64,000 nucleotides of DNA from Anaerolineales bacterium (GTDB taxonomy: Bacteria > Chloroflexota > Anaerolineae > Anaerolineales > Villigracilaceae): the NCBI GenBank assembly GCA_030834895.1, contig JAUQXA010000054.1, forward strand, positions 18,006-82,005, written 5' to 3'. Shown one piece after another: positions 31,973 to 40,488 of the stretch. Made by a program: the position numbers and the translations under genes. The notes under the pieces are model-generated. The model did no database searches. It was given only the letters and a program-made list of their open reading frames with translations, and was not told the origin of the DNA. Position 1 is the stretch's first letter; every line of letters begins with the position of its first letter.

Positions 31973-32587
31973 ATGCTTAAAAAATTATTACCCGTCCTCC
32001 TTGCGTTCAGTTTCCTGCTGACAGCATGTGGCGCAGAGCCTGCGCCACCCACCATGTCGCCGGCGGATATACAAAATACCGCCGTGGCGGCCGCCTTTAC
32101 CATGGTTTATTTGACCCAGGCGGCAATCCCAACGGCCACGCCGCTCCCGCCGACAGAAACACCCAGCCCCACTCCCCTGCCGACCTTCACACCGCCTCCT
32201 GTGATCCCCACCTTGGATCAAAATTTGATTCTGCCGACAGCAACAACAGTTTCTTCCGACCCGAACAATTGCAATAGAGCATTAAATTTTGCGGAAGCCG
32301 GTCCCACTAAAAATGTGCGCGTTGAAAACACCACCAAAAGCCAGGTCAACCTGTCATTGACTCTTTGGACTCCGAATCCGTTTGGCCAGTGTGGATCCGT
32401 ATCGTATGTCATTAGCAAAAACGAAAAACGAAAAATTGCAATTCCATCGGGTTCGTGGTATGCGTATTCATGGGTATTGGATCCTCCCAGCACAGGCGAA
32501 ATCTCGTTCTATATTGGGCCAAGCAAATCCCAGGACCTTCTGCGGCTTATTATCAAACCTGACGCACTCGGCTGGGTCGGACCATAA
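31973..32587 (+). CDS. Lipoprotein with Thr-Pro linker and C-terminal beta domain, copy 2
   Basis: 204 aa. Signal and lipobox MLKKLLPVLLAFSFLLTAC (Cys19), short Pro/Thr linker (TPLPPTETPSPTPLPTFTP) and a C-terminal domain (NVRVENTTKSQVNLSLTLW, IPSGSWYAYSWVLDPPSTG, YIGPSKSQDLLRLII) aligning with copy 1 at the IPxGxYxYxW core. Two Cys in this domain (NNCNR, GQCGS) may bond. GGAG precedes the ATG. Role not known; the pair may be surface components next to the Tad-like locus. Confidence 0.88.
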   Translation: MLKKLLPVLLAFSFLLTACGAEPAPPTMSPADIQNTAVAAAFTMVYLTQAAIPTATPLPPTETPSPTPLPTFTPPPVIPTLDQNLILPTATTVSSDPNNCNRALNFAEAGPTKNVRVENTTKSQVNLSLTLWTPNPFGQCGSVSYVISKNEKRKIAIPSGSWYAYSWVLDPPSTGEISFYIGPSKSQDLLRLIIKPDALGWVGP

Positions 32588-32604
32588 AGCCGGACCCTCT
32601 CAGA

Positions 32605-32639
32605 AAAAGCGGAAGCCTTCTCTTGCGGCTTCCGCTTTT
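32605..32639. terminator. Bidirectional terminator between lipoprotein and murA
   Basis: 13-bp stem AAAAGCGGAAGCC (32605-32617) and GGCTTCCGCTTTT (32627-32639), then a further T-run (TTTTTT). Confidence 0.9.
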
Positions 32640-32644
32640 GTTTT

Positions 32645-33925
32645 TTATTCCGTCCCACGTTCTATTTTTGCGCCAAGGTTGCGAAGTTTTTCATCCACCT
32701 TTTCGTAGCCTCTTTCAATCTGGCTGATATTTCGAATCGTGGAAGTTCCGTCCGCGGCAAGGGCTGCCAATAACAACGCCATACCGGCCCGGATATCAGG
32801 GCTTTCCAATTTTTCACTATATAACCGCGTGGGACCCTGTATCAACACGCGATATGGATCGCATAAAATGATCCGGGCGCCCATGCTTACCAGTTTGTCC
32901 GTGAAATACATGCGGCCCGAAAACATCCAATCATGAAAAAGCACGGAGCCAATTGCCTGTGTTGCGATGGTAATGGCAATGCTCGTCAAGTCAGTGGGAA
33001 AGGCCGGCCAGACATTCGTCTTGATTTCAGGAATCGCTCCATCCAGGTCGGAGGCAATGACAAGGGGCTGGTCGGATGGAACAAGCAGGTCGTTACCATC
33101 CACATTCCAATGGACTCCCAAACGGCGAAAGATCAACCCGATCATTTCGAGATGTTGGACGCCCGCATTGCGGATGCGAATCTCGCCATGTGTTACCACT
33201 GCCGCGCCAATGTAACTTACCACTTCCAGCAGGTCGGATCCAATGGTGAATTCGCCGCCGCCCAATCTGGACACGCCGGTAATATGCAAGGTGTTCGAAC
33301 CAATGCCACTTATCCGCGCACCGAGGATGTTCAAAAATTGACACAATTCCTGCACATGCGGTTCGGATGCCGCATTACGGATCTGTGTCTCGCCTTTGGC
33401 GAATACCGCCGCCATGACGGCATTTTCGGTAGCCGTGACGCTGGCCTCATCCAGGAGGATGTCTGCTCCATGAAGCCCGTCCGCTTCAAACTCAAACACG
33501 CGATCATAGTGGACCTTTGTGCCCAATGCGCGCAAAGCCAGGATATGGGTATCCAAACGGCGGCGCCCAATCACGTCACCACCGGGAGGCGGCAGACGCA
33601 AGTTTCCTGCACGCGCCACCACTGGTCCCGCAATGAGAATGGAGGCGCGGATACGGCGGCAGAGGTCAGGGTCGAGATGGGAAGAGACCAATTCACGGGT
33701 TGTCACCCGCCAGGTGGTTGCATCCAATTCCTCCACTACCGCGCCCAGACTTTCGATCAATTTTCGCATGGCTTGCACATCTCGAATCTGCGGCACGTTT
33801 CGCAGGGTTACGGGTTCTTCTGTCAGCAGGCAGGCCGCAAGCAGGGGTAGCGCGGCGTTCTTATTTCCTGAAGGAGTCACTTCACCACGCAGCGGATGTC
33901 CGCCTTCAATCACAAATTCTTCCAT
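32645..33925 (-). CDS. murA: UDP-N-acetylglucosamine 1-carboxyvinyltransferase with Asp in place of the active-site Cys
   Basis: 426 aa; transfers enolpyruvate from PEP to UDP-GlcNAc, first committed step of peptidoglycan synthesis. Family sites: SGNKNA (Lys22), TDLTSI, and IERGYE near the C-terminus. The catalytic loop reads LPPPGGDVIGRRRLDTH: position 117 is Asp where most MurAs have Cys (E. coli Cys115). The same swap in Mycobacterium and Chlamydia MurA gives intrinsic fosfomycin resistance. AGGAG lies 7 nt before the ATG at 33925; a TTG one codon upstream is rejected. Confidence 0.96.
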   Translation of the reverse strand: MEEFVIEGGHPLRGEVTPSGNKNAALPLLAACLLTEEPVTLRNVPQIRDVQAMRKLIESLGAVVEELDATTWRVTTRELVSSHLDPDLCRRIRASILIAGPVVARAGNLRLPPPGGDVIGRRRLDTHILALRALGTKVHYDRVFEFEADGLHGADILLDEASVTATENAVMAAVFAKGETQIRNAASEPHVQELCQFLNILGARISGIGSNTLHITGVSRLGGGEFTIGSDLLEVVSYIGAAVVTHGEIRIRNAGVQHLEMIGLIFRRLGVHWNVDGNDLLVPSDQPLVIASDLDGAIPEIKTNVWPAFPTDLTSIAITIATQAIGSVLFHDWMFSGRMYFTDKLVSMGARIILCDPYRVLIQGPTRLYSEKLESPDIRAGMALLLAALAADGTSTIRNISQIERGYEKVDEKLRNLGAKIERGTE

Positions 33926-34044
33926 CAAAATCTCCTAATATAAAAGTCTTCAAAATTGTAAGGTAGTTTGCGGAATCCGCCAAGAACATTACAATTGGCT
34001 TACGCAACAAACGGCTTATTTCCCCCATCATAATTGGAATTATA

Positions 34045-34869
34045 ATGAATTCAATGTCAATAACATTGATAATACCCTTCATGCTTGGATGGCTTGCAGG
34101 CTGGCTTGTAAATTACCTGGCCGATGTGTTGCCGGTCACCCGGCGTTTAAGCCAGCCCAGATGCCCATTGTGTGGCGTACCTTTTACAGTACAAGACTAT
34201 CTTTTCTTCCGCCCCTGCGCAAATAACCATCCACGCAGAATACGGTTGTGGGTTGTTCAAGTCATCATCACTGCATTGAGCATTTACTCATGGGTCTCCC
34301 CCCCGTCGAAGATCGGTTATTTTCTCGGATTGATCCTGCTCATATACTTTGGGGTTATCTTCGTGATCGATCTGGAACATCGCCTGATCCTGCATCCAAC
34401 GAGTATTTTCGGTGCAGCTCTTGGGCTGGTGGTGGGGATCATTGCCCACGGCGGCAACAGTCCCTCCTTTTGGGGCAGGATTAGCCCCACCCTGTTGGGC
34501 GGATTGGGTGGTTTGCTGATTATGTTGGCCTTTTATTTTCTCGGTGTGCTTTTTGCTCGCTTCCGCGCCAAACGCATGCGCACCCTGGGACAGGAACCGG
34601 ACGACGAAGAAGCCCTCGGTTCGGGAGATGTCATCCTGGTGGCGGTACTTGGTTTGATTGTCGGCTGGCCCTTGATATGGCTTTGCCTTCTCTACGGTAT
34701 TCTATTGGGCGGACTGGTCAGCCTGTTTATTTTCCTCTGGCTGATCGTGAGCGGCAGGTACAAAACAAGCGCATTGATGACCTTTATCCCCTATGGACCC
34801 TATTTTATTTTCACGGCCGGTTTGATCGTTTATTTTCCAAGACTTCTCGCGATGATTGTGCCTGATTAG
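34045..34869 (+). CDS. Prepilin peptidase (A24 family, TadV/PilD-like)
   Basis: 274 aa polytopic aspartic protease that cleaves leader peptides of type IV pilin-like proteins at the inner face of the membrane. The two catalytic aspartates are in VIDLEHRLI and in GSGDVILVAVLGLIVGW (GxGD). The N-terminal region has CPLC plus a third Cys (FRPC), a reduced version of the zinc-binding loop of PilD. It heads a run of TadE/TadG-like genes, although TadE-type proteins normally lack the Flp leader, so its substrate may be encoded elsewhere. Confidence 0.92.
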   Translation: MNSMSITLIIPFMLGWLAGWLVNYLADVLPVTRRLSQPRCPLCGVPFTVQDYLFFRPCANNHPRRIRLWVVQVIITALSIYSWVSPPSKIGYFLGLILLIYFGVIFVIDLEHRLILHPTSIFGAALGLVVGIIAHGGNSPSFWGRISPTLLGGLGGLLIMLAFYFLGVLFARFRAKRMRTLGQEPDDEEALGSGDVILVAVLGLIVGWPLIWLCLLYGILLGGLVSLFIFLWLIVSGRYKTSALMTFIPYGPYFIFTAGLIVYFPRLLAMIVPD

Positions 34870-34883
34870 CAGGCTGTGCTAAA

Positions 34884-36041
34884 ATGCGTTTCACTTCAGT
34901 CCGAATGAAACAACCTTTCCTCTGCAGACCCAGGTCATTTCACGCAAAGCGTGCACAGGCAATAGTGGAGTTTATGCTCATATTGCCCATTTTGCTCATG
35001 CTGGTATACGGCATTATCGAAGTGGGACGTCTGATCTTCATCTTTGCCTCGGTTGCGAATGCATCACGTCAGGCGGCGCGCTATGGCTCGGCTTCCGGTG
35101 AAATTAACGATACCGCCTTCTACCAGGATTGTGATGGGATTCGAGCGGTTGCCAACCAATCCGCCTTCATCATCACCTTCGACAAAATCAACATCACCTA
35201 TGACCGTGGAATCAACCCCGATGGGACTTCGATTCCAATCCAGGGCGTCGACCCCGACCCTCAGGTGGATTCATGTCCAATCGAAGTGCCAGTCCGCAAT
35301 GGGGATCGAATTATCGTACTGGTTTCCGCCAGCTATGAGCCGATTATTACGCTACTGCCGATCGATCCGATTGAAATTGTATCCGCCAGTGCCCGCTCCT
35401 TCCTGATCTCCGTACCGATCGTTGGGAATGCGCTCCCAACGGGATTTGCCCCGGAAACCAGCACCCCTTCCCTCGCGCCAACCGTGGTCACAGCCACCCT
35501 CTCGCCCACCACCATACCGACCTCCACAGCCACCTTCATTCCGACCTCTGGCAACATTCCCAAAGTGACGCCAGTAACCACACAGCCGCCTCGCTCCACG
35601 TCCACAGCGACCAATACACCTCTGCCAACATATACGTCAACTGTTACAGCTACCATGATCAATTGCACGGGTTCGACTGCTGTAACACACGGTCCGCTCG
35701 TGGTCAGGAATAACATCATGGAAATGAGCATTAACAACCAGACCGGTCACACGCTGATGACTGATCGGGTATATGTGGAATGGAATCACGACAAAGGGCA
35801 TAATGGAACAGACAGTGGATTAATCTTGAGCGGAGTGTCCCTCGACACGGATGCCTGGGATGGGAACCTGCAGGTCCCGTCCGCCTTCATTCTTTCCTAT
35901 TCGCCGAACATTCCGCAGGGTGTATCTGTCATCCGATTTAGATTCCACCAGTCCTATGACAGAAGAGACGGAACCGAGAGGATTATCATTACAATCGCAA
36001 ACCCCGGATGCGTCAACCATCCGGTGGACTCGAGCCACTAA
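34884..36041 (+). CDS. TadE-like protein with Thr-Pro linker and C-terminal beta domain
   Basis: 385 aa. A basic N-terminus leads into the TadE-like hydrophobic segment AQAIVEFMLILPILLMLVYG (about 25-45) with the conserved Glu, then an extracytoplasmic domain, a Thr/Pro/Ser-rich linker (about 190-255) and a C-terminal domain bracketed by Cys (INCTGST to NPGC), much like the middle domain of the protein at 40489. TadE proteins are pseudopilin-like components of tight-adherence machines. The ATG at 34905 is an alternative start. Confidence 0.88.
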   Translation: MRFTSVRMKQPFLCRPRSFHAKRAQAIVEFMLILPILLMLVYGIIEVGRLIFIFASVANASRQAARYGSASGEINDTAFYQDCDGIRAVANQSAFIITFDKINITYDRGINPDGTSIPIQGVDPDPQVDSCPIEVPVRNGDRIIVLVSASYEPIITLLPIDPIEIVSASARSFLISVPIVGNALPTGFAPETSTPSLAPTVVTATLSPTTIPTSTATFIPTSGNIPKVTPVTTQPPRSTSTATNTPLPTYTSTVTATMINCTGSTAVTHGPLVVRNNIMEMSINNQTGHTLMTDRVYVEWNHDKGHNGTDSGLILSGVSLDTDAWDGNLQVPSAFILSYSPNIPQGVSVIRFRFHQSYDRRDGTERIIITIANPGCVNHPVDSSH

Positions 36042-36112
36042 CCCACTCCTACCCGTTCCTGCCCACAAGGACGGTGTTGAACAGCACCAGATTTATAAGG
36101 ATCAATATTTGG

Positions 36113-36574
36113 ATGACCGTAAAAATCGTAAAACGCGGACAAAGCCTGGTGGAGTTTGCAATCACGCTTCCCATCCTCGTCCTACTACTGCTTGGCACCC
36201 TGGAATTTGGCATGGCAATCTTCTCCTATTCCATGCTGAGGGATGCGGCACAAGAGGGCGCGTTTTATGGCTCCTTTAATCCCACCAACGTGGCAGAGAT
36301 AGAGAACCGCGCCCGTAATATTTCGCCGCGCGCAGAAGACGAAATATTCTCTTCACCAGTGCAATTAAGAGACACAGATGCAATCAAAGTGAGTGTTCGA
36401 ACGCTGGGCGCTGCCTGTCAGGGCGCCACAAAAAATGTTGCCAATAGCATTCAGGTCAGCGTGACCTATAGATATCCATTCCTTATGCCTTTTATCGGAG
36501 TGGTGGTCGGTTCGGATACAATTCCTTTAACTGGCACCGCCTCAAACGTGATTCTCCAACCTCCATGCCCATGA
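36113..36574 (+). CDS. TadE-like pseudopilin
   Basis: 153 aa. KRGQSLVEFAITLPILVLLLLGTLEFG is the TadE signature (Glu near the start of the membrane helix; shown in part), followed by a short extracytoplasmic region with one Cys in AACQG and one near the end. The ATG at 36113 is preferred; a longer in-frame reading from 36008 overlaps the previous gene. The stop overlaps the start of the TadG-like gene at 36565 by 10 nt. Confidence 0.88.
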   Translation: MTVKIVKRGQSLVEFAITLPILVLLLLGTLEFGMAIFSYSMLRDAAQEGAFYGSFNPTNVAEIENRARNISPRAEDEIFSSPVQLRDTDAIKVSVRTLGAACQGATKNVANSIQVSVTYRYPFLMPFIGVVVGSDTIPLTGTASNVILQPPCP

Positions 36575-37854
36575 TATATTCAGCCTCCAAACAACCCATT
36601 TACAAAAAAGGCGAACGCGGACAGGCCATCATCCTGATCGTTTTTTCGATCATCGGTTTGATCGGAATGACGGCGCTGGCAATCGACGGCGGGAATGCGT
36701 TGATCGACCGCCGCAGGACGGAAACCGCCGCCTCCGCCGCCGCGCTGACCGCCGCCCTGGAGCGCATCAATGGCGGTGACTGGCGCAGCGCGGCCCTTGC
36801 CACTGCCAACGCGAACGGATACAACAATGATGGCGTCACAAATATCATTGAAATGAACACCCCTCCACTTAGTGGTCCATACAAAGGAAACTCCGAATAC
36901 ATCGAAGTCATCATCACCTCGCACCTGAACACATACTTTGGACCGGTGATCGGGGTCCCGCGAGTCACCAACGTAGCCCGTGCTGTGACACGGACAAAAC
37001 CCGCGGAGTACGGGGAAATGTTTGGCGGCTATGCGTTGGTAAGCCTGGCACCCCAGAGCGGGTGCGAGGAGGAACAGAGAAAATCCTTTTGGATTCATAG
37101 CGAAGCCACCATCAGCCTGACTGGGGGCGGGATTTTCGTCAACTCGAACAATCCGGACTGCGCCTTCATGCAGTTTGGTAGCGGCAGTGTCCGCATTCAG
37201 GATACCAGTCCGATCACAGTGGTCGGCGGCGAGGATATACAGAAGCCAAAATTGATCACCCCCTATCCCATTCAAACCGGGGCTGTCCCAATCCCCTTCC
37301 CCCCTGCAATTGAAATGCCCAAGGTGGGCTGCGGCTCCAAAACCGCGGCTGTGGATGAATTTACCGGCACCACCATGAGCCCTGGGAAATGGGACTCCAC
37401 CGAGGAATATCCATTCCCACCCGAAGGGGTTACCACCCTGGAACATGGGACGTACTGCATTACCGGTGATGTTATCTTTGGCGGAGGGACCAAACTGGAA
37501 GGTAAGGGCGTGCTTCTGATTATCGAAAACGGAAATTTACTGGTCAGCGGCGGCGCAGAGGTCTCATTGACCGCTCCTCACAATGGAAGGGAAAAAGGGC
37601 TGTTAATCTATATGCCCATTACCAATCGTAAGCGAATTGCGTTGAACGGCGGGCCCGACTCCCGGTTCCGTGGCACCATCTTCGCGCCCGGCGGGGATAT
37701 ACGCATTAATGGCATGGACTCCAAATACGGTTTTCACAGCCAGATCATCGGCTACTATATCGAGGTGGACGGTCAGGACGATATCCCGATCTTTTACAAC
37801 GACAATGAGAACTTCGACACGTACAATATGCCCGAAGTGTTCCTGAGCGAGTAG
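36565..37854 (+). CDS. TadG-like protein with polymer-type surface domain
   Basis: 429 aa. N-terminal RGQAIILIVFSIIGLIGMTALAIDGG (in part) is the TadG/Flp-assembly membrane segment; RRRTETAASAAALTAAL follows. The large C-terminal region is Gly-rich and beta-strand-like, with repeated short turns (GGGIFVNSNN, FGGGTKLEGKGVLLIIENGN, RFRGTIFAPGGDIRING), resembling surface polymer-forming repeats. It lacks the VWA motif of the other TadG-like gene here. Four Cys are scattered. Secreted part of a pilus- or sheath-like structure by inference. Confidence 0.82.
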   Translation: MPMIYSASKQPIYKKGERGQAIILIVFSIIGLIGMTALAIDGGNALIDRRRTETAASAAALTAALERINGGDWRSAALATANANGYNNDGVTNIIEMNTPPLSGPYKGNSEYIEVIITSHLNTYFGPVIGVPRVTNVARAVTRTKPAEYGEMFGGYALVSLAPQSGCEEEQRKSFWIHSEATISLTGGGIFVNSNNPDCAFMQFGSGSVRIQDTSPITVVGGEDIQKPKLITPYPIQTGAVPIPFPPAIEMPKVGCGSKTAAVDEFTGTTMSPGKWDSTEEYPFPPEGVTTLEHGTYCITGDVIFGGGTKLEGKGVLLIIENGNLLVSGGAEVSLTAPHNGREKGLLIYMPITNRKRIALNGGPDSRFRGTIFAPGGDIRINGMDSKYGFHSQIIGYYIEVDGQDDIPIFYNDNENFDTYNMPEVFLSE

Positions 37855-38118
37855 CCCCCCAAAAGGTTGCGTATTCCCCTGGAAGGCTTTCGGAATCGCG
37901 CGGCACTTTCTTACAAATCTGTTAGTGTTGCAGGTTGCTTACACAGTACCATTTGCCTTTCCAATGGTATATAATTGTCTATATCAAACAGACTGGCAAT
38001 TTCCACGCTTCAATCCCCTCTTTTTCATTACAGCCCAGTGACCGTCCACCTGCCGGTACTTATGTCGGGTTACTTTTTTTATTGGCGATGCATAGAATTA
38101 TGGATTATTGAGGATTAA
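37855..38118 (+). promoter_or_regulatory. 264-bp gap with possible promoter before the second TadE/TadG pair
   Basis: No gene seen. A TATAAT is at 37970-37975 but its -35 region (TACCAT at 37947) is poor. The remainder has no clear hairpin or repeat. It probably holds the promoter of a second transcript in the Tad-like locus. Confidence 0.35.
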
Positions 38119-38760
38119 ATGCAAAAGGCAGTACAAAGGTTTCTTTTCCGCTTTACAAAAAATCAACCTCGGCGCAAATCGAAGGCGCAGAGTTTGGTTG
38201 AAGTGGCCATTGCCTTCCCCATCCTCATCATGCTGTTTGGCGGGGTGGTGGAGTTTGGCTTTATCGTGAATTACTACCTTTCCCTGCTCGATGCCACCCG
38301 TGACTCCGCGCGTTATTGGAGCCAGGACGACCCCTTCCTGGCGGATGGCGTCACCGACGACAATGATTTTTACTACCAGACGGCATATGACGTGCAAAAA
38401 TATTTGGACCCCAGCATCCTCAATCCCAGCTATAAGGGACGTAAGATCCTACTTGACCCGGCGAAGGATGATGTGATCGTTTCCGTATATGGCACGAAGA
38501 AGGGCGGCAATACAGTCCTTTGGCGCAATGCCGGGCCGTATCATTTATTTTCCAACGGCAAATATGCATCCATTTTCACGGTAGAGAGCATCGAGAACAG
38601 CCGCGTGACCAGCGCGCCCAACGCGGGTATTCTAGTAGTTGAAGTCCATTACAATTATCATCACGTCTTGAATCTGCCATGGATGACAGCTTTCATTCCA
38701 AACCCCCTGCATTTACAGGCCTATTCCATTATGCCCATCCGTTCAGGAGAGCCTAAATGA
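38119..38760 (+). CDS. TadE-like pseudopilin
   Basis: 213 aa. Basic start, then KAQSLVEVAIAFPILIMLFGG with the conserved Glu and ATRDSARYWSQDD, then an extracytoplasmic domain of about 150 residues without recognised fold. The ATG at 38119 follows a 264-bp gap with a possible promoter. Its stop overlaps the next start (ATGA at 38757). It differs from the other TadE-like proteins here in having no Thr-Pro linker. Confidence 0.88.
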   Translation: MQKAVQRFLFRFTKNQPRRKSKAQSLVEVAIAFPILIMLFGGVVEFGFIVNYYLSLLDATRDSARYWSQDDPFLADGVTDDNDFYYQTAYDVQKYLDPSILNPSYKGRKILLDPAKDDVIVSVYGTKKGGNTVLWRNAGPYHLFSNGKYASIFTVESIENSRVTSAPNAGILVVEVHYNYHHVLNLPWMTAFIPNPLHLQAYSIMPIRSGEPK

Positions 38761-40397
38761 AGACCGTGCTCAAAAAAATTCGCAAGAACTCGGAACGCGG
38801 ACAAGCCATTATCCTGATTGCCGTTGCGCTGGTGGGGATCGTGGCAATCGTCGGCTTGATGATCGATGGCGGCATCCTGTTGATCGAATATGCGCGCTTG
38901 AAACGCGGCATCGACGCCGCTTCGATTGCCGCCGCTTCCCAATTCCGCAAAGGATTTGTCGGTGCCGACCTGGAAAAGGCCGGTGAGGAGTTCCTCAAAC
39001 TCAACCAATCTGACGCGGACGTTACAATTTATACTTGCGACTACCCGAATACAAACTGGGATGAATTATTGTGCCCGGAAAACACGAACGGGGTGGCCCG
39101 CAAGCTGGTTAAGGTTGTGGCCAGGGAATATGTAAGATTTGGCTTTATGAGAGTTGTTGGCATGAACGGGACGTGGATTACAGCCACGTCCGTTGGCGAA
39201 GCCGCGGCCCTCGACATGGTGCTGGTCATAGATACATCCACCTCCATGGCGTATGAAACTACCGGGGGAGATGACATGGATTCAGCCAACCCCGCAACCG
39301 GCAGTCCCGGTGACAACCCAGAAGAATGTAACGCCCAGATGAACGACCCTGCCCGCAGATGCGAGCCATTGGGACAAGTAATCGATGCGGCGGTCGCCTT
39401 TGTTGAAGAATTGTTCTTTCCCTATGACCGCGTAGGGCTGGTCGCATCCACCGGGCAGGATTTGGGCAACGCAGCCCGTGAACCGGTTACGATGCTCACC
39501 TTCAGTGACGATGAGAATGAAGTTAAGACAGCCCTCCGGGACTTAAAAGTCTACCAACCGAAACGTTGCACATCATGGCCTTATGTATATGACCCCAATG
39601 ATCCATATCCCTGTCTTAATTTTGCCGGTGATGATAACAGTAATGGTGTTGTAGATATTCCTGCAGAGATTTACTATAGACAACAGGTTTGTATTCCCTA
39701 TCTATTTGATTTGGATCCAGTAACCTGTGGGCCCAGTAATATCGGCGGTGGGCTTTATGAAGCCGGCTACCAATATGCCGATGCACGTCAGGATTCCTTC
39801 TGGGTTGTGATTGCGCTCTTCGGCGGTCCTGCCAACGCATCCAACCCAACCGGTCAACCAGACGGGTTATGCCCACCAAGTACCTGGGGGCTTCCCGGTG
39901 GAGCCGGTTACTGCCGTGACGAAGATGACATGTCCAGTATCGGATGGACGCCGCCTGGTACTTGGAGTCCCACTGCTGCTACCGCTGCCCAAAACTTCGA
40001 CTGGTCCGGTTACGATCCAAATAATGCCACCCGTCATCACTTTACGATAGACACATCCACCGACCCTGATTCTTATGTTTTCCCGGCCGATTATGATGCC
40101 GATGATTATGCGCGCGATGGTGCGGATTATGTTACCGCTCCCTCACCCAAGGGACAGGGTGCAACCCTGTTTTCCATTTGCATGGGAAAGTACTGCAAGG
40201 CCTACCCGAATCGCAACGATCCTGCGTCGGGAGAACTTCTTGGGCGCTACATGGCTTACCATGCGGGCGACGATCCGACGGCGATTCCCCCTGTTACTGC
40301 CAATCATGGCTTATACTTCTTCGCACAAGATGCCAGCGTGGTGGATGATGTTTTTGGAGAAATCGCCAAAAACATCCTTACCAGGCTTTCCAAATAA
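38757..40397 (+). CDS. TadG-like protein with von Willebrand factor A domain
   Basis: 546 aa. Membrane segment RGQAIILIAVALVGIVAIVG at about 14-33 and IDGGILLIEYARLKRGIDAAS as in TadG, then at about residue 160 a VWA domain with MIDAS motif VIDTSTSMAY (DxSxS). The VWA fold is long and interrupted by Cys-containing inserts (PKRCTSWPYVY, VCIPYLFD, PVTCGPSN, GLCPPSTW). VWA domains bind protein partners through a metal ion, so this is a likely adhesive or assembly subunit outside the membrane. GGAG lies before the ATG inside the preceding gene. Confidence 0.9.
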   Translation: MKTVLKKIRKNSERGQAIILIAVALVGIVAIVGLMIDGGILLIEYARLKRGIDAASIAAASQFRKGFVGADLEKAGEEFLKLNQSDADVTIYTCDYPNTNWDELLCPENTNGVARKLVKVVAREYVRFGFMRVVGMNGTWITATSVGEAAALDMVLVIDTSTSMAYETTGGDDMDSANPATGSPGDNPEECNAQMNDPARRCEPLGQVIDAAVAFVEELFFPYDRVGLVASTGQDLGNAAREPVTMLTFSDDENEVKTALRDLKVYQPKRCTSWPYVYDPNDPYPCLNFAGDDNSNGVVDIPAEIYYRQQVCIPYLFDLDPVTCGPSNIGGGLYEAGYQYADARQDSFWVVIALFGGPANASNPTGQPDGLCPPSTWGLPGGAGYCRDEDDMSSIGWTPPGTWSPTAATAAQNFDWSGYDPNNATRHHFTIDTSTDPDSYVFPADYDADDYARDGADYVTAPSPKGQGATLFSICMGKYCKAYPNRNDPASGELLGRYMAYHAGDDPTAIPPVTANHGLYFFAQDASVVDDVFGEIAKNILTRLSK

Positions 40398-40488
40398 GCT
40401 TTCGCTCCCTGGCGGTTGTTCCCGATGCCGTCTTCAGGAGTGAGAACACCTCCAAAAGCAAGGTTTATTCTTTTCAAAGGGTATTACT

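Noticed and set aside
33700..33966. Plus-strand frames opposite murA
   Set aside because: Shadow frames; murA matches the family over its entire length.
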